Assembly: GCA_028023455.1 (NCBI GenBank)
Contig: JAQFVV010000144.1
Location: 684,001 to 748,000 of the forward strand
Direction: 5' to 3'
Length of the DNA stretch: 64,000 nucleotides
From: Epiperipatus broadwayi
Lineage: Eukaryota > Onychophora > Udeonychophora > Euonychophora > Peripatidae
The position numbers and the translations under genes were made by a program. Under the pieces are notes generated by a model, which was not told the DNA's origin, made no database searches, and was given only the letters and a program-made list of their open reading frames with translations. Positions 12,701 to 24,572 of this stretch are shown piece after piece (within the stretch, counting starts at the first letter, position 1; the number at the start of each line of letters is the position of its first letter).

Positions 12701-13530
12701 ATCTTTCATATCTTGTTATCTATCTATATTTTTATATAAAATAGATTCATTTGTAATCTTTTAAAGAGGGCTAATAATATTTTATTTCTGATTGGTTTTG
12801 GCAGACCAATTAACATAATTTTACATTGTTGTCAAAGCTGCATCAAAACGAATTAAATAAAAATAACCAAGTTGTATAAACAAAAACTTATTTTGTAACT
12901 AAATTTCTTAATAAATTCCTGTAATATTATTATTTTAAATAAGCTTAGTTTGTCATCACTCCAAATCTCTAAGGTTAATTACTCTATTTATTTATAGTAT
13001 TTCCTTGATTTAATTCACTTCTTTATAATGTTGCCAGAAAGAATTATCATTACGGTTCAAACCATTAGTAATCGATGTCCAATCACCTCTGTACCATTCT
13101 GCAATTCACTAAATCATTAATTTCTTCTATAAATCCGTTATTATTTTGAGTCTCTTTGTAAACCATGACCTCCAGCTGGGACGGAATAAAATCAAGCACT
13201 GCTCGTGTCATCACAAACATTATCCATTAGTCAGAGAGGCAATAGTTCAGGCAAATAGGTTAGGATTCACCCTTGCCCTGACATCTGTATCTTGTGCATG
13301 GTTGGATTCAAGGGTCTTGTTGAATGAATACACGATTTTGACTGGCACAATATGTGGGAGATAATGATCTGGACCAACTGATGAGTGCTGGTTCAGCATG
13401 ATGGCAATCATGTATCAGTTGTATGAAATAGAGCAGATAGCTGAAGGGGACTTGAAAGTCTGTGTTCAAGTTTCTTATGATTACATTTAAACTGCAAGTA
13501 TATTAATTATACTTGTATTCAATCAAATGC
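9778..13530. repeat. Foldback repeat R, split by TE-A insertion
   Basis: This is a foldback repeat. Its plus arm (about 9778-10045) begins near a CTTGAACACAAACTTTCAAA-like end and includes GATAGCAAATCTTCAAAC. A spacer (10046-10139) follows. The inverted arm (10140-10243 and 13350-13530) contains the complementary GTTTGAAGATTTGCTATCTT and GTTCAGCATGA. The inverted arm is interrupted at a TA-rich point by the 3106 bp TE-A element. Uninterrupted arms at 38815-39055 and 39355-39615 show the same sequence running straight through. Arms and spacer match the R cluster at 37.9-39.7 kb. No protein is encoded. The family is probably a non-autonomous foldback or MITE-like element, with its mobilising enzyme unknown. 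Confidence 0.75.
10244..13349 (-). mobile_element. TE-A copy 1: 3.1 kb coding-less TG...CA element
   Basis: A non-coding element inserted in an R repeat arm. It starts TGAAGCTGG and ends TGGCACA on the plus strand, giving the TG...CA termini typical of LTRs. It is flanked by a 4 bp direct repeat ATAT (10240-10243 and 13350-13353). A second, inverted copy lies at 51632-54939, and matching landmarks recur in reverse order along the whole length. These include the CTAGTGCTGA region, the CCTCCCTCTTATTCTC region, GACTTTCTATCATGT and CATGACCTCCAGCTGG. No long reading frame is conserved between the copies, and I recognise no gag, pol or transposase. The termini and 4 bp duplication suggest a very long solo LTR or a large non-autonomous LTR-type derivative. 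No internal pair of terminal direct repeats was seen, which favours the solo-LTR reading. Confidence 0.7.
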
Positions 13531-16500
13531 ATATTTTATTAAAATTAATCAACCTCACAGTTTCAATTGATTAGCACTGTTCTTCAGAGCTATAATATGT
13601 ATATATAAATACATGATATGACAAATAGTTTATCATTTAAAAACAAATAACATTATATCTCCTTGTAAATTGATTCATTTGTTTAATTAATTAAGCTCTT
13701 AGGTCTAAAAAAGGTATTACAGAACACCACGGCAGTTTCATAAAGATTTTAATAATTTTGGATGTGAAAATAATAGCTTTGAATAATTAATTATTGAATA
13801 AAGTTTGCCAACAAACATCTTCAATATTATTTCAATAAATTGTGGCTTTGGATTTAAACAAACAAAGTGTTTACTGGAAAAACATTTACAACACAGTTTA
13901 ATTAAATCTCATTGAAGAACAATCTGAATGAATTTAGAATCATAACTTTTCAGAATATAAAAAACCAACCTTGAATGATGAATTTAATCAACAGCAAAGA
14001 TGTATTGAATTTTATAAAGCTCCTCAAGAAAGTGAAGGTTTTTACTGTTACTCATTATGTAGGAGAAATCAATTATGCTAAGAAATTTCATGAAAAAATA
14101 GTGATGCAATGTGCCAGATATTTTAGTCAAATTTCTGATCTTAATATCGCAAATTTACTTTTGATTTTTAAAAATGTATCCCAACTGATTATGCAAATGT
14201 AGAACAAGATCCAGCCTTTATCTCTATAATTAACTTCTCATGTATAAAATGATAGCGAAAATTAATATGTTTTCTATATTTATTTGAAATTCCAGTTCTA
14301 ATTAACTGTAGTGCTCTTAATGATCAACTTTTAATTCTGCTTTTTGCATCGCTTTTCACGTATAAAAAATATTTCATGTGCCGGATGAAAACAGTACACT
14401 CTATTTCTGCAGTTAAGTTGACATTTTGAATTTTATCAACGATCTGCCAACAAATATAATAACAAATCTACTCATATTTCTTGTTGAATTGTTATACCTA
14501 TCCATAATATAATTTTATTTCTATCACAATAATCAGTTTTACAAAATCTGATTTCTAGTCCACAATTCTCTTAAAATCCACATCTTTTTTTACTCAGACA
14601 ATATTTTTTACAGGATTTTCAGTAAATCTGCATGTAATTGTATATAGATTTGTATAATGTTTTATATGAGCTGTATTTATACATGCCTGTGCATTATAAT
14701 TTGTGTATTTCATTTATAGACAGATGTGTGCACACATCATGTATGATTATAAAGAATATATATATATAATCTATACAATAATGTAAACTGTTAAATAGAA
14801 ATAAAAAACATTATTACCTTTAACTGGTTGATATAATTATAAATGAGTAATATTTTTATTTTCATTATCATGTAATGTATGTAATAGTTTTATGAGAAAA
14901 CTGGGGGAGGGAGGCGGGGGAGTAGTTGTGGCTCAAAATAAAAAATATAGATGTTATGTATAAGCACAATAATATAAATAACACTGAATATGATAGTAAA
15001 TATAGCTGAAAAAAAATTTTTTGAATTATTTATATGCAAAAAAAATAAAGGATTATATTTTCATTTTACAATATATTCACTGAATAAGTTATGTTTAAAT
15101 TCAAATTGAGAGATATAGCAAACTGCTACTACTTTATAAGATTTTTTTTGCTAATTCTTCATTCTGAATTTGCTTCACTATGGGGACCTTAATGGATTTG
15201 TAAAGTCTATGTTAAAGCTTTTAAGTATGTATAAATGTATTAATTTTGTGAAAATCATTCCAATTATTATGAATTATTTTCATTCCAAATGGATTTCTTT
15301 TATTTTTCACTTCAAACTCTCATTCAAAGCTCATCACAAGATCAACTATTTATAAGTGTTATTTTGAAATGTATAATTCAAAGTTCACCTAAATTACAAT
15401 AATAATTGATATAAAGTTATTTCTAGAATCACACTTATATGTATAATTAAGTTTTATATTTTTCATGGTCTTAATTAATCTACTTCAGATTAAAACATCT
15501 ATTTTAAATATTCAGTTTACATACTTGACTAGGGACATGATCTTCTGTATTCTTTATATAGATTCAATCTTTCATTTTATACAGTTTTTAAATCAAACTT
15601 CATAAAAAGTATTTTTTTTTTACTATCGGTGAAAATATTTTAATTGATATAGAAATGAAAAGAATAGTAATTTTTTTTATTGTATTCACATATTTTAGTT
15701 ATAAAAATAATCTTACTTTATGACCACTACTTAATTTGTCTAAATATGTATTTCCTCATCAAAATCTGTTTACTTTCAACTTTTGATTGTTCTATGTACT
15801 ATTTTTCTCTAAAGATAAATTTATCAGTTGCTATTAACAACAATTCGTTTTCTTAAGGTATTAATAACTCTTAATAAGTTGTTATATATTTTCTTGATTC
15901 CCCATATTGTTTTTATTCTAATTTTTCAATTTTATTTTTATTTTGTCAGCATTAAATACTACCTTCAATTTCAGTTTATCTGTTTCTTTCTGTTTATTCA
16001 AAGCCAAACAAATGGATCTCTTTTTTTTTTTCAAATAGAAGATTATGTTTCAAATAAACGTAGAATTGTTTTAAAATTATTTCTGTTTCTTTGCACTTTT
16101 AAATCTTATTCCAGGTTTTATTGTTCTTGAGAAAACTACTTTCTTTATGTTGGTATCTCACAATTTATAAAAGTACAGATAATATATTACAATCATATAT
16201 TTTTTACATTTTTTTTTTCTTTTTATAACTAAATTATTTACAAAAGCATAAACACCATAAATTCTTCCAATTACGAAATATCAGGTTTCTTAAATGTTCA
16301 TAATTCTGCCAATATTTTATTAATAATTGCAGAAAGATTCTTAACTAAATACATAACAATTTGTATAACTTTGGTCCAGGTAAATTTATTTATTTTAGAT
16401 TCTGTTTTAAGATTAAATGCTTTTCTTAAGAGTGTCTGATTTATTTAGGCAACTTTGCCACTTAATTGTGGAGTAAATATAAAAGAACAAATTCAAATAA

Positions 16501-18221
16501 AGTGTTTATTTTTACTGTTCATAGCCTGTAAATTCTTCATCTTTATTACATCTTAGTTTAAGGGCTTATATTTCATTTCTAATGTCATATTTTTGATCAA
16601 ATTATGTAAAAGCATTGGAAAATTTGGAAAATAGCTGTGTTCATCCTATAATCAAGATGTTATTAATTCCATATCATAATGCTGATATTTTTTTAACAAG
16701 TATTAAGTTTTTAAAACACATTCCAAACTTACTAATTTTTATACCATTACATAAACTTTTTTTATTTCTAGTATTAATATCAAATGGATAGTGACTATAT
16801 TTTCTTTACATTACTATTATTTTGAAGTCACATACATAATTCAACTAATATTTCCAAACTTACTAATTTTTATTCATTACATAAGCTTTTTTTAATTCCA
16901 GTTATAGTTAAATAATTTAGTTTTCTATGTTAAATCACAAGGTCATTTCTACCTTCTGCAACCATTAATATTTCACGAATGAACTTTTAAATATTATTTT
17001 AATAAAATAAAACTGTACATATTTGCCACTTTTGGTTGTACATGTTAAAAAAGTTTTTATACAAGTAATGAAGCTTTATCTTTTTTAAATTTAACAATTC
17101 ATTGAAGAAGTTTAACTATGACATAAAAAAAAAAAAACTAGACAAAACCTATAAATATTAGTGAATTAGGAAAGGAAATAATTCACTAGAAGATTATAAA
17201 TAGATATGGATATTTGATTATAGGCCCCAAAATGATTTCTGCTGAGGTATTACTTGAAAAAAAAGTGAGTTTTTAGAAAATTCTGATAATTTTTTTAGCA
17301 TAATGTTAGGTTTAACAAATTCTATCTGATCTTTAATTTTCACAATATCAGTTTGACCATTTTACTGCCATTAATATTTTACCATTAAAAAAAATGAAGG
17401 TAGTGATACTAAGCTTAATTCATTTGTTATTCTATTTATTGATAAATCAAATAGAGACTAATGTAAACAATGAAAATTCTTCTTTTATGTGCTTTATAAT
17501 TTTCCTTCTAGCAAAATAGCTGCCAGTTTCAACTATTCAACAGACTTCCTCTAAAGACAAATTAAGTATACAAGCTTAATACTGAAGGCACTTTCTGTAA
17601 CATGGGATTATCCTGCTGCTAATAACACATGAAAGATGACTATGTCAATCAAACCTACACATTAAAAATGACTAAGTGATGACTATTTAATTGTAAAATA
17701 TATAAACAAATCTATTGGTTTAGAAAAATAATAATAGTTATACATGATTTATCTTTCTTAGATTGCTTTTTGACTTTCAGAAAGCAAGTGTTTCTTGAGA
17801 ATTCTCAGAATTTATCTTTTTTTTTTTTTTGCAAGGTTTTGAGTTTCTCACACTACAAAGGGAATATTAGGATCATATGCTTATGATACTTTATCTCAAT
17901 AATGAACTATTTCCCATTCTAATCTAAAACTGGTCTTTGGAACAACAATGTTTTATTTGACTTTATTACTTGATTATAAGCTATATTAATATGCGCTCTA
18001 GTTACATTACACCTAATAGTTATACTATTATGTACTTTAATTATATACTGTTACACATCTATATGCTTTAATTACATTATACACTAATTAAATTATGTCT
18101 CATTTTAATATTTCATTCACCTAAAGTCATGCTTGTCTGACAATTATTAATAATTTTATATATATATATATGATAAACAAAACAAGTTAAAAATTTTTTA
18201 ACCTGCCTATAGCTTGCATTT
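13531..18221. other. Long stretch without recognised genes
   Basis: This is 4.7 kb of A+T-rich sequence with no supported gene. It holds a G-rich tract at 14903-14920, unusual for its surroundings. There is a short imperfect direct repeat (about 16720-16775 and 16853-16905) and many poly-A/T and (TA)n runs. Open stretches at 13975-14202 and 15828-16130 look like chance openings. Confidence 0.5.
14903..14920 (+). other. G-rich tract, possible G-quadruplex
   Basis: The run GGGGGAGGGAGGCGGGGG stands out in very A+T-rich DNA. Four G-runs of 5, 3, 2 and 5 could form a two-layer quadruplex on the plus strand. No gene context explains it. Confidence 0.4.
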
Positions 18222-18572
18222 TATGATCACAGATGGAGCTGTACCAATAGCTCACTCAAGCTTGTTTACAAAAAATGCAGAGAGAGAATCAAAAATTTAA
18301 TATCTCTTTCAAATTGTCTCCAACCTTTAAACCATGGTTTTAAGCTAATTGGCTCTTGTCAGTAAACCTTTAAACTATGGTTTTAAGCTAATTAACTCTC
18401 GTCAGTAAAGGGTAGGAGGACTAGATCTTTACTGACGAGAGCCAATTAGCTTGAAACCATGGTTTAAAGGTTGGAGACAATTTGAAAGAGATATTAAATT
18501 TTCAATTCTCTCTCGGCATATTTTGTAAACAAGCTTGAGTGAGCTATTGGTAAAACTCCATCTGTGATCATA
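18222..18572. repeat. Foldback palindrome with a duplicated arm segment
   Basis: This is a near-perfect inverted repeat. The left arm (18222-18410) starts TATGATCACAGATGGAG and the right arm (18427-18572) ends in its complement CTCCATCTGTGATCATA. A 16 bp loop around 18411-18426 separates them. The left arm carries a tandem duplication of about 43 bp (units starting near 18322 and 18365, each with CCTTTAAAC and TTTTAAGCTAATT). The right arm has one unit, so the duplication arose after the palindrome formed. (TA)n tracts lie at or near both ends. It is probably a foldback or MITE-type element. No TIR-specific family is recognised. Confidence 0.8.
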
Positions 18573-18585
18573 TATATATATATAT

Positions 18586-20752
18586 TGTAACAGGCACATT
18601 CGCTATTCAATTATTTTTTATTTATTAAACATGAAATCAAAATATAAAGTTCGCAAATAAAAATTTTTTTTTTTTAAAAAAAAAAGGAATTTAAAAGTCA
18701 TCTAAACTTTATAATATATATAAAATCGCACAGATGAGAAATTAAAAAAGAAACTTTATTAAAAAAAAAGAAAAAGTTTTAAAACTAAATTTTCAACAAA
18801 GACTTAAAAAGATTTAGAGATAAAAATATATCTTTAAGTTTGGAAAACACATTAATTAATCATAAAATGGAAATGATTGTTTTAATTAGTTAAATGTAAA
18901 CTAGCCCTTGGGCATTTCAAAATGCATAAGCAAAGGTCAGATAGGAGAGGAAAAACAATGGGATCAGAATGGTCAATAAAAGAAATCACTCATGGAATCG
19001 GACCTCAGTGAAAAGATTATCACCATCATCATGCCGTAATGTCCACTGGATCTGAAAGTCTACTATAAAAAGTGAGTGAAGAAAGAGCTGGGAGAGATGT
19101 GTGATAGTGGTGGTGATATGTATTAGTGCGGAGTTGAAGGAGAAGGGATTGAAAAGACACACTCTTCAATCCCTTCAGTTCTGCTAAAAAAAAAAGAAAG
19201 AGAAATAACATTGTTTTCTACATTGAGGACCAGCTAAAGTAAGACCTCTGGATGAATAAATAAAATGGCTAACTGGATAGAAATCTCTTCAGGATGGCGT
19301 GGGAATTCACGTTCAAAATTGCAAGCAATGGATAAAGAGGAATGTTTTAAAAATCATAAGAACTTTATGAACATTTTCAAAACAAACTCTAAATTGTAAA
19401 CCTTTCAGAAATTATCACAATAGTATTTCTTATCTGACCAAACTAAATTATTTATTAATTCTTTTTATTTGATGTATTTCTTTTTTAAAATCATTTCCAT
19501 TTATTTATTTTTTGTTCTTTTAAGTTTTATTTATGATTTTTGTTTTTCGTTAAATTATATAAATGTTAAATTTAAGTCGGGTGTGAATGGCTATATAGAT
19601 TTGTGAAGTTTTATTAGGGGAGGTAATCTTAGGTTATTCATTTTGTAGTTGAATTAGGTCAAGGGATTGAATATATTGGTGTAATTAGTAGATGTAGTAC
19701 AAGGATCGCTATGGGCAGAATCGATAGTATACGCCACCCCCCCCCTTTTGCCTATGGAATGGAATCGTAAGTTGGCAAAAAGGACCGCAGTCCCTTCCTA
19801 TGGAGTTTTTTTATTGCTCTTTTCGTCAGATAGATGTAGTATTCCTATCTGGATAAGAGTCAATTTCTTTTCTTAACCTATTTTTGTGCTGCTGTATTCG
19901 TATTACATTGAATACATCGATATATCAGATGGATTGACATTGGTTTAACTGTGAACTTTTGGCCTAAGGTTAAGTAAGGGATAGAATATTTTCTTTCAAA
20001 TGCTATCTATGTAGTCTATTCATACTCGACACTCTAAATGCATTAAATTTAGGTTGGGTATAGACACTTGCATGGATTCGTTATCAGTTAATTATGTTTT
20101 TGGTTTTTATATTTGATCAAAATATATAGACATTCGGTAAATAATACCTTACGGTGAGTATCTAAAATGTATTTATTCGGATGTCTTTTAAGTTATTGGT
20201 ATCAATGCAGCATCTTATGATGAATGCCATTGGATTTCTTATAAATTTTCCTCTGCAATTCCATCAATGACTTTATATTTTGATCGTTTATGTTTATTTT
20301 GAAGTGTTTTTAACTGTGTAATCTATGTAACCGATCTATACTCAACATTATAAAACAAACTTTTATAAATCCATCTGTGCAAACTTATAAAAATTAAAAT
20401 GTAAATTAAAATCTAAAATCAAAGTTAAAAATATAAGTTAAATTTTAAAAATGATTCAAAATTTATATGTTGCCATAAATGTTTGTGTTAATTACTGGCA
20501 GTGGCTTATTTATTCTTTTTTTTAAAATATTAATATATTTTGATAATATATATCATTATTATTTAATCTTTACTACTCTGCTGAGCTAGTGACAATGGGC
20601 TAACAGTCGGAATCAACCAATATAAAATTAAAAAAAAATTTTTTTTTCAAACTTACATATCTGCCTACTATATAAATTTTCTAGGTTCAAATGCCTAGTG
20701 GTGCCCTGTAGTGTAGATGCATTAAGACCCAATTCTCCCCGATCATTATAAT
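18586..20752 (+). mobile_element. TE-B copy 1 (non-coding repeat, left TIR not found)
   Basis: This is a non-coding repeat sharing many blocks with TE-B copy 2 (24573-27264). They include a CGCACAGATG motif near the left (18727), GGAAATGATTGTTTTA (about 18869), and the inverted CATTTCCATTTA (about 19492). They also share CTATGGAGTTTTTTTATTG (about 19799), ATCAGATGGATTGAC (about 19925), and the right end TGCCCTGTAGTGTAGAT...CCGATCATTATAA ending near 20752. The right end matches the TIR of copy 2, but no left TIR is found. The left boundary is taken as the (TA)n/TGTAACAGGC junction, and similarity to copy 2 is convincing only from about 18640. No coding sequence is recognised. Internal modules occur in a different order from copy 2. 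Confidence 0.65.
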
Positions 20753-20948
20753 ATATATATACTCCTACAATATATATATATATAACAATCCACTAGAATA
20801 AAACTACAAAATTTTTAAAAAATGCCTATATAAAATTGAAGATTAATATCTTTTGCTATAGCCAGCTTTGGCATATTCTGTTTCTTAGCTAAGGGTGGAT
20901 AAGTTACTCAGTATTAAAGAGACTTACAACAGCTCTAAAGAATCCACA

Positions 20949-22540
20949 ATGGAGCAAGTTGAGGAAGAAGCCATCTTTGGAGTTAAAGATAACTCAAGAT
21001 CTAGTTCACTGCAAACAATCTCACCATCTAGAGGAGCCAAGTCAAAGAGAAGTTAACTTATTTTCAAAAGCTTATCCTAATGAACCCTCAGTCCAAATTT
21101 CAAGCCAATAAGGAACAGGATGAAGCTTCTAGAGAGATCATTGAAAATATAGATTTCCCAAGCTTGGGAAATAGTAATGGTAAAATTATTTTTAATTTTC
21201 CTCATAATTCTGCTGTATCAAATAATCCTAACAGTAAATTTGATAAAAATGGGAAAACTAACAGTGGCTCCCAATTCAAATGCTTCTCCTTCTAAAAATC
21301 AATCTAAGATACTAATTAATAACAAACCTTCCTATGCTAATGTTATACAGGTAGGCCTGAGTGAGCCTAATGTTACAACAAAGGAAATTTTAAATTTAAT
21401 TGATGAAGAAATGGAAGAGAACCTTGCTGTTAGTTCCAGCAACCCCAATCTTCTTAATTTAAATTTGGAGCAAAAGGATCTTGATTTGATAAATAAATTT
21501 AATAATACCATTCCTCCTCAACTACATATGTTTCTATAAGTTTTACAGTGAAAATACTTCAATCTTGGCTGTTACGAACCCTTCATGTGATTTATAAAAA
21601 TTCCTGATTAATGAACTTTATAATGAATTAACAAAAAACAAAAATTATGGAGGCAGGTGCACAAAATTTTGCACCATCCTAATAATCATTATGCAATAAT
21701 AAAATTTAACAACCCCGCTCAGAAAATTTTTTTCCAGAAATTTTCAAATACCTTGATGGCAAAATTATTTGCCACATTAACATTAAACATTACACAATCT
21801 TATCAGGCATGATCAAGAACCTTAGATTTAAAGAAAATGATTTGCAGAAATTACTTAGGTCTTGTGGTAAAGTCTCAAATTTTAGGTACCTAATAATTAA
21901 GGGGGAAAATACTCCAGTATATACTAACATGGCCTCCTTTGAATTTACCTTGAATAAAGAGTCAACCTCCCACTGACATTCCTACTCTCTATCATGTGGA
22001 GACTTTCCCTTTTGTCATCACCTTCCATGACATTCCTCTGCAATCTGCTGGTAGAGGAGCCATTTGGTGAGGAGGGATTGCCCAGACAAGATCTGTCATG
22101 ATTAAAAGAATCAAAACCAGAATGCATTGCTGTAACTCGGATTCAATGATACTGACCATGAATGCATACATTACTAAGTCTGACTTTGTGGGGTCTGAAT
22201 CTATGAAGAATACTGCCTATTCTAAATCAACTCCCATTAATGATGATATGCTTAACCCTTTGCCATCTCTTGCTCACTCAATGAGTTCATTAAATGACAA
22301 ATACTAAACTGACATCCATGAGTGGTCTGTCATCCCAGGCCTCAAAAGGGAAGGCCCCTGACCATCCTATAGACTAAAGCAGTAAGTGCTAGAATGTCTC
22401 CCATTGATGGCTTGTAATCCACAGCATCAAAGGAGAAAGCCAGTATCCATCTTCCTAAAAGGATCAGAAATTGCTGAGTCTGCAAAGGCAAATCCACTAA
22501 GACCTGTTCCATTATCCTGAAAATTTTCAGCAGCTGTTCA
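20949..22540 (+). pseudogene. LINE ORF1-like relic (nucleic-acid-binding type)
   Basis: This is a set of overlapping broken frames that read as a retrotransposon first ORF. A start at 20949 gives a short acidic N-terminus beginning MEQVEEEAIFGVKD. A reading from 21080 includes ENIDFPSLGNSNG, and a reading from about 21260 includes KPSYANVIQ, followed by an acidic, Asn/Leu-rich segment to 21539. FPSL-type and SYAN-type motifs like these occur in ORF1 proteins of several LINE clades and some gag-like proteins. Later blocks (about 21600-22300) are Ser-rich and interrupted by stops. I cannot name the clade and see no intact zinc knuckle. Open sequence at 22581-22772 containing SGMNIQGLSSLN could be the start of an ORF2 endonuclease, because LINE ORF2 proteins often begin with an N-I-Q/R-G/S-L motif. 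That link is inference. Confidence 0.5.
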
Positions 22541-23044
22541 ATGAAAACAAGTTGTAATGTTTTTATTTAATTAATGACACATGGAGATGAGAGTATCAGG
22601 AATGAATATCCAGGGTCTTAGTTCTCTAAATCTCCTATTCTGGAACAATGACAAACTAGCTAGTGTGCATTCCTTTGGGATTATTTTTTGCCTCCCTCCT
22701 CAAGCCTATCCCCCAGACCCTGGGCATTATGAACTTGGAATTTATACTGAAGAGTCTGATTTACCTATGTAATTCTGTGGTTTTTTTTGTATGAACAGAA
22801 CTTTGGTGTTATGTTTATACATTTTAAGTCATGTAATCTTAGTCACCAATCTCCAAGACATCAAATTCTGGGTCCTGTCCATGGCTCCTATGAACTTTTT
22901 AGTCATTTTAGATTGTGCATCACAGGATGTTTCATGATTGAACTCTTCCTTTTCTTAAATACCATTTAATGTATCCCATCAATAAGTTGATCATATAAGT
23001 TGTATCCACATTTCAGAATAAATTTTTCTATATTTTTATAAAAA
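22541..23044 (+). other. Possible ORF2 start of the preceding relic
   Basis: Contains short open stretches at 22581-22772 and 22787-22969 with no clear catalytic motif. The SGMNIQGLSSLN reading near 22596-22631 resembles the opening of LINE endonuclease ORFs. No endonuclease core follows, so the element would be truncated where the minus-strand LINE begins. Confidence 0.3.
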
Positions 23045-24118
23045 AAATATGGAATCACCTTATTGTATAACTTTATCAATGTTGATCATCTTAAGGTCAG
23101 CATCTAATTTAATCAGTGCTGTTGTATTTTGATAAATATTCTTCAGAATTTGACAATATCCTTTGGTCTTTGTCTTACCATTGCAGAGTTTTGGATTACT
23201 GTAAAATATTTATTGAGTCCAATTCCTTTTTATAATCTACAAATTCAATGAAAAATATCAACTTTTACTTAATGGTACATTCTGTAACTTATCTTATTAC
23301 TCAGATATGATATACTATGCTATAGCCCCTCTTAAATTCAGCTTATTCTCTTGGTTGGTTTAAATCCAAAATTATCTTGGAATGAGTTATAATAATATTG
23401 ATGAAGATTTTATATAGAGTTGATAGAAGTGATTGGCCTATAATTTTTATTTTTTTTTAATCTTTCTTAAACATCACTGCAACATTCTTCTAACCATCCA
23501 ATATATCTTTATCATTTACACATCTGGTATAGTTTTTGCCAACAAATTCTTTATTGTTTCACCTTTTAAAATATCTACAATAATTCCACAATCTCCTGAG
23601 TTTTTTTGATTCTTCATAAATTTAATTGCATGTTTCACATCATCATTTAAAATATTAGCATTTTAAAATAGTTATAATTGTATGGATTACTTGGTTTGAT
23701 ATTCTTTATTATTTTGTAGAAATCTTTTGTATGCATTTGAATATTATACTTCTTCCTTTTTTTCTTATTGATGAAATACTTTTCTTCTCATAACAGATAT
23801 TGTTTTATACTTTTATCTTCTATAATTCTTCTTGCCAACTCAGTTTGTAGTTCCTTATTTTTTAGGGGTTTGATTTTTCTAAATGTACCATTTTTAAATA
23901 TTTTCTTTTCTTCATCCATTACTTAATTAAAAATTTATCTGTGAATTGATGCTTTTTTGCAATGGTAATGCATATAGTAATCTTTAGTAAAGTACCAATT
24001 ATCTTCTTCTTCAAATCTGAGCCATCTTAATATTTTAAAACAATTAGCAACTTTTAGCTTAAATTTATTGGAGTATTTCTGAAAGTAAGATATATTAATT
24101 GTTAATATTGCCACTGTT
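23045..24118 (-). pseudogene. LINE RT segment, minus strand (3' part of a split copy)
   Basis: This is another copy of the 5.4-8.4 kb LINE family, on the minus strand. Readable RT blocks include FVDYKKELDSI (about 23212-23245, equivalent to DHKKAFDSI) and a QPRE-AEFKRGYS-like stretch (about 23330-23365). Further upstream is CVNDKDILDG (about 23500-23525). The copy lacks everything 3' of about 23045, so the C-terminal WAGHIARR region is missing. Its 5' side stops abruptly at about 24118. The following part of the LINE resumes at about 30290 in the same orientation, so this is one insertion broken by about 6.2 kb of later material. It has many stops and is inactive. It preserves the empty site of the Penelope insertion seen in the other copy (near 23540-23565). 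Confidence 0.75.
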
Positions 24119-24572
24119 ACATTTTTGATTCACAAATAGCAAACTCCACCCACAACTTTGATGCAATCCACACTAGATAAATACAGTAATGATTATCATT
24201 GATCATTGACCCAAATATAAACTTTAAACCTCTGTTAAAGATCTGATTTTTTTAATTTAACATACACAAATAGAATTATTTACATTTCTCTTTCACATAT
24301 GTAATATCAGTGGTAGGATTCACTGATTTGCACCAATTAAGAAGAACCTATATCTATTTTTTTTATAGAGTTCAGTGAAATGGTTATTTAAATGGCACTT
24401 GTAATCAGGGTTCTCTCTAGGATAGGTCTGCCACCCAATGTGGAAATCATACATTTACATACCATATTATTTTCAATGTTCATCTACACAACAGCATATT
24501 TTAAGCATCCATAGTAATATTTATTCCATCCATAGATAAAAAAAAATTAGACAAAACTATGCTAGTAATATT
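24119..24572. other. Insertion flank, no gene seen
   Basis: Non-coding sequence between the LINE break and TE-B copy 2. A CAGGGTTCTCTCTAGG sequence near 24402 resembles a hAT-type terminus, but no matching right end was found downstream of the hAT relic. Confidence 0.4.

Noticed and set aside
13146-13364. 72-codon open frame in TE-A
   Set aside because: The homologous region in the inverted copy near 51.6-51.8 kb has indels and stops, so no coding constraint is seen.
13975-14202. 75-codon open frame with a mixed composition
   Set aside because: No recognised domain, no splice or repeat context, and length expected by chance in A+T-rich DNA.
15828-16130. 100-codon Phe/Leu-rich open frame
   Set aside because: The composition follows from T-rich DNA; no domain, signal or conserved copy.
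24402-24418. hAT terminus CAGGGTTCTCTCTAGG
   Set aside because: No matching inverted end or 8 bp duplication found near the hAT relic, so the link is not supported.
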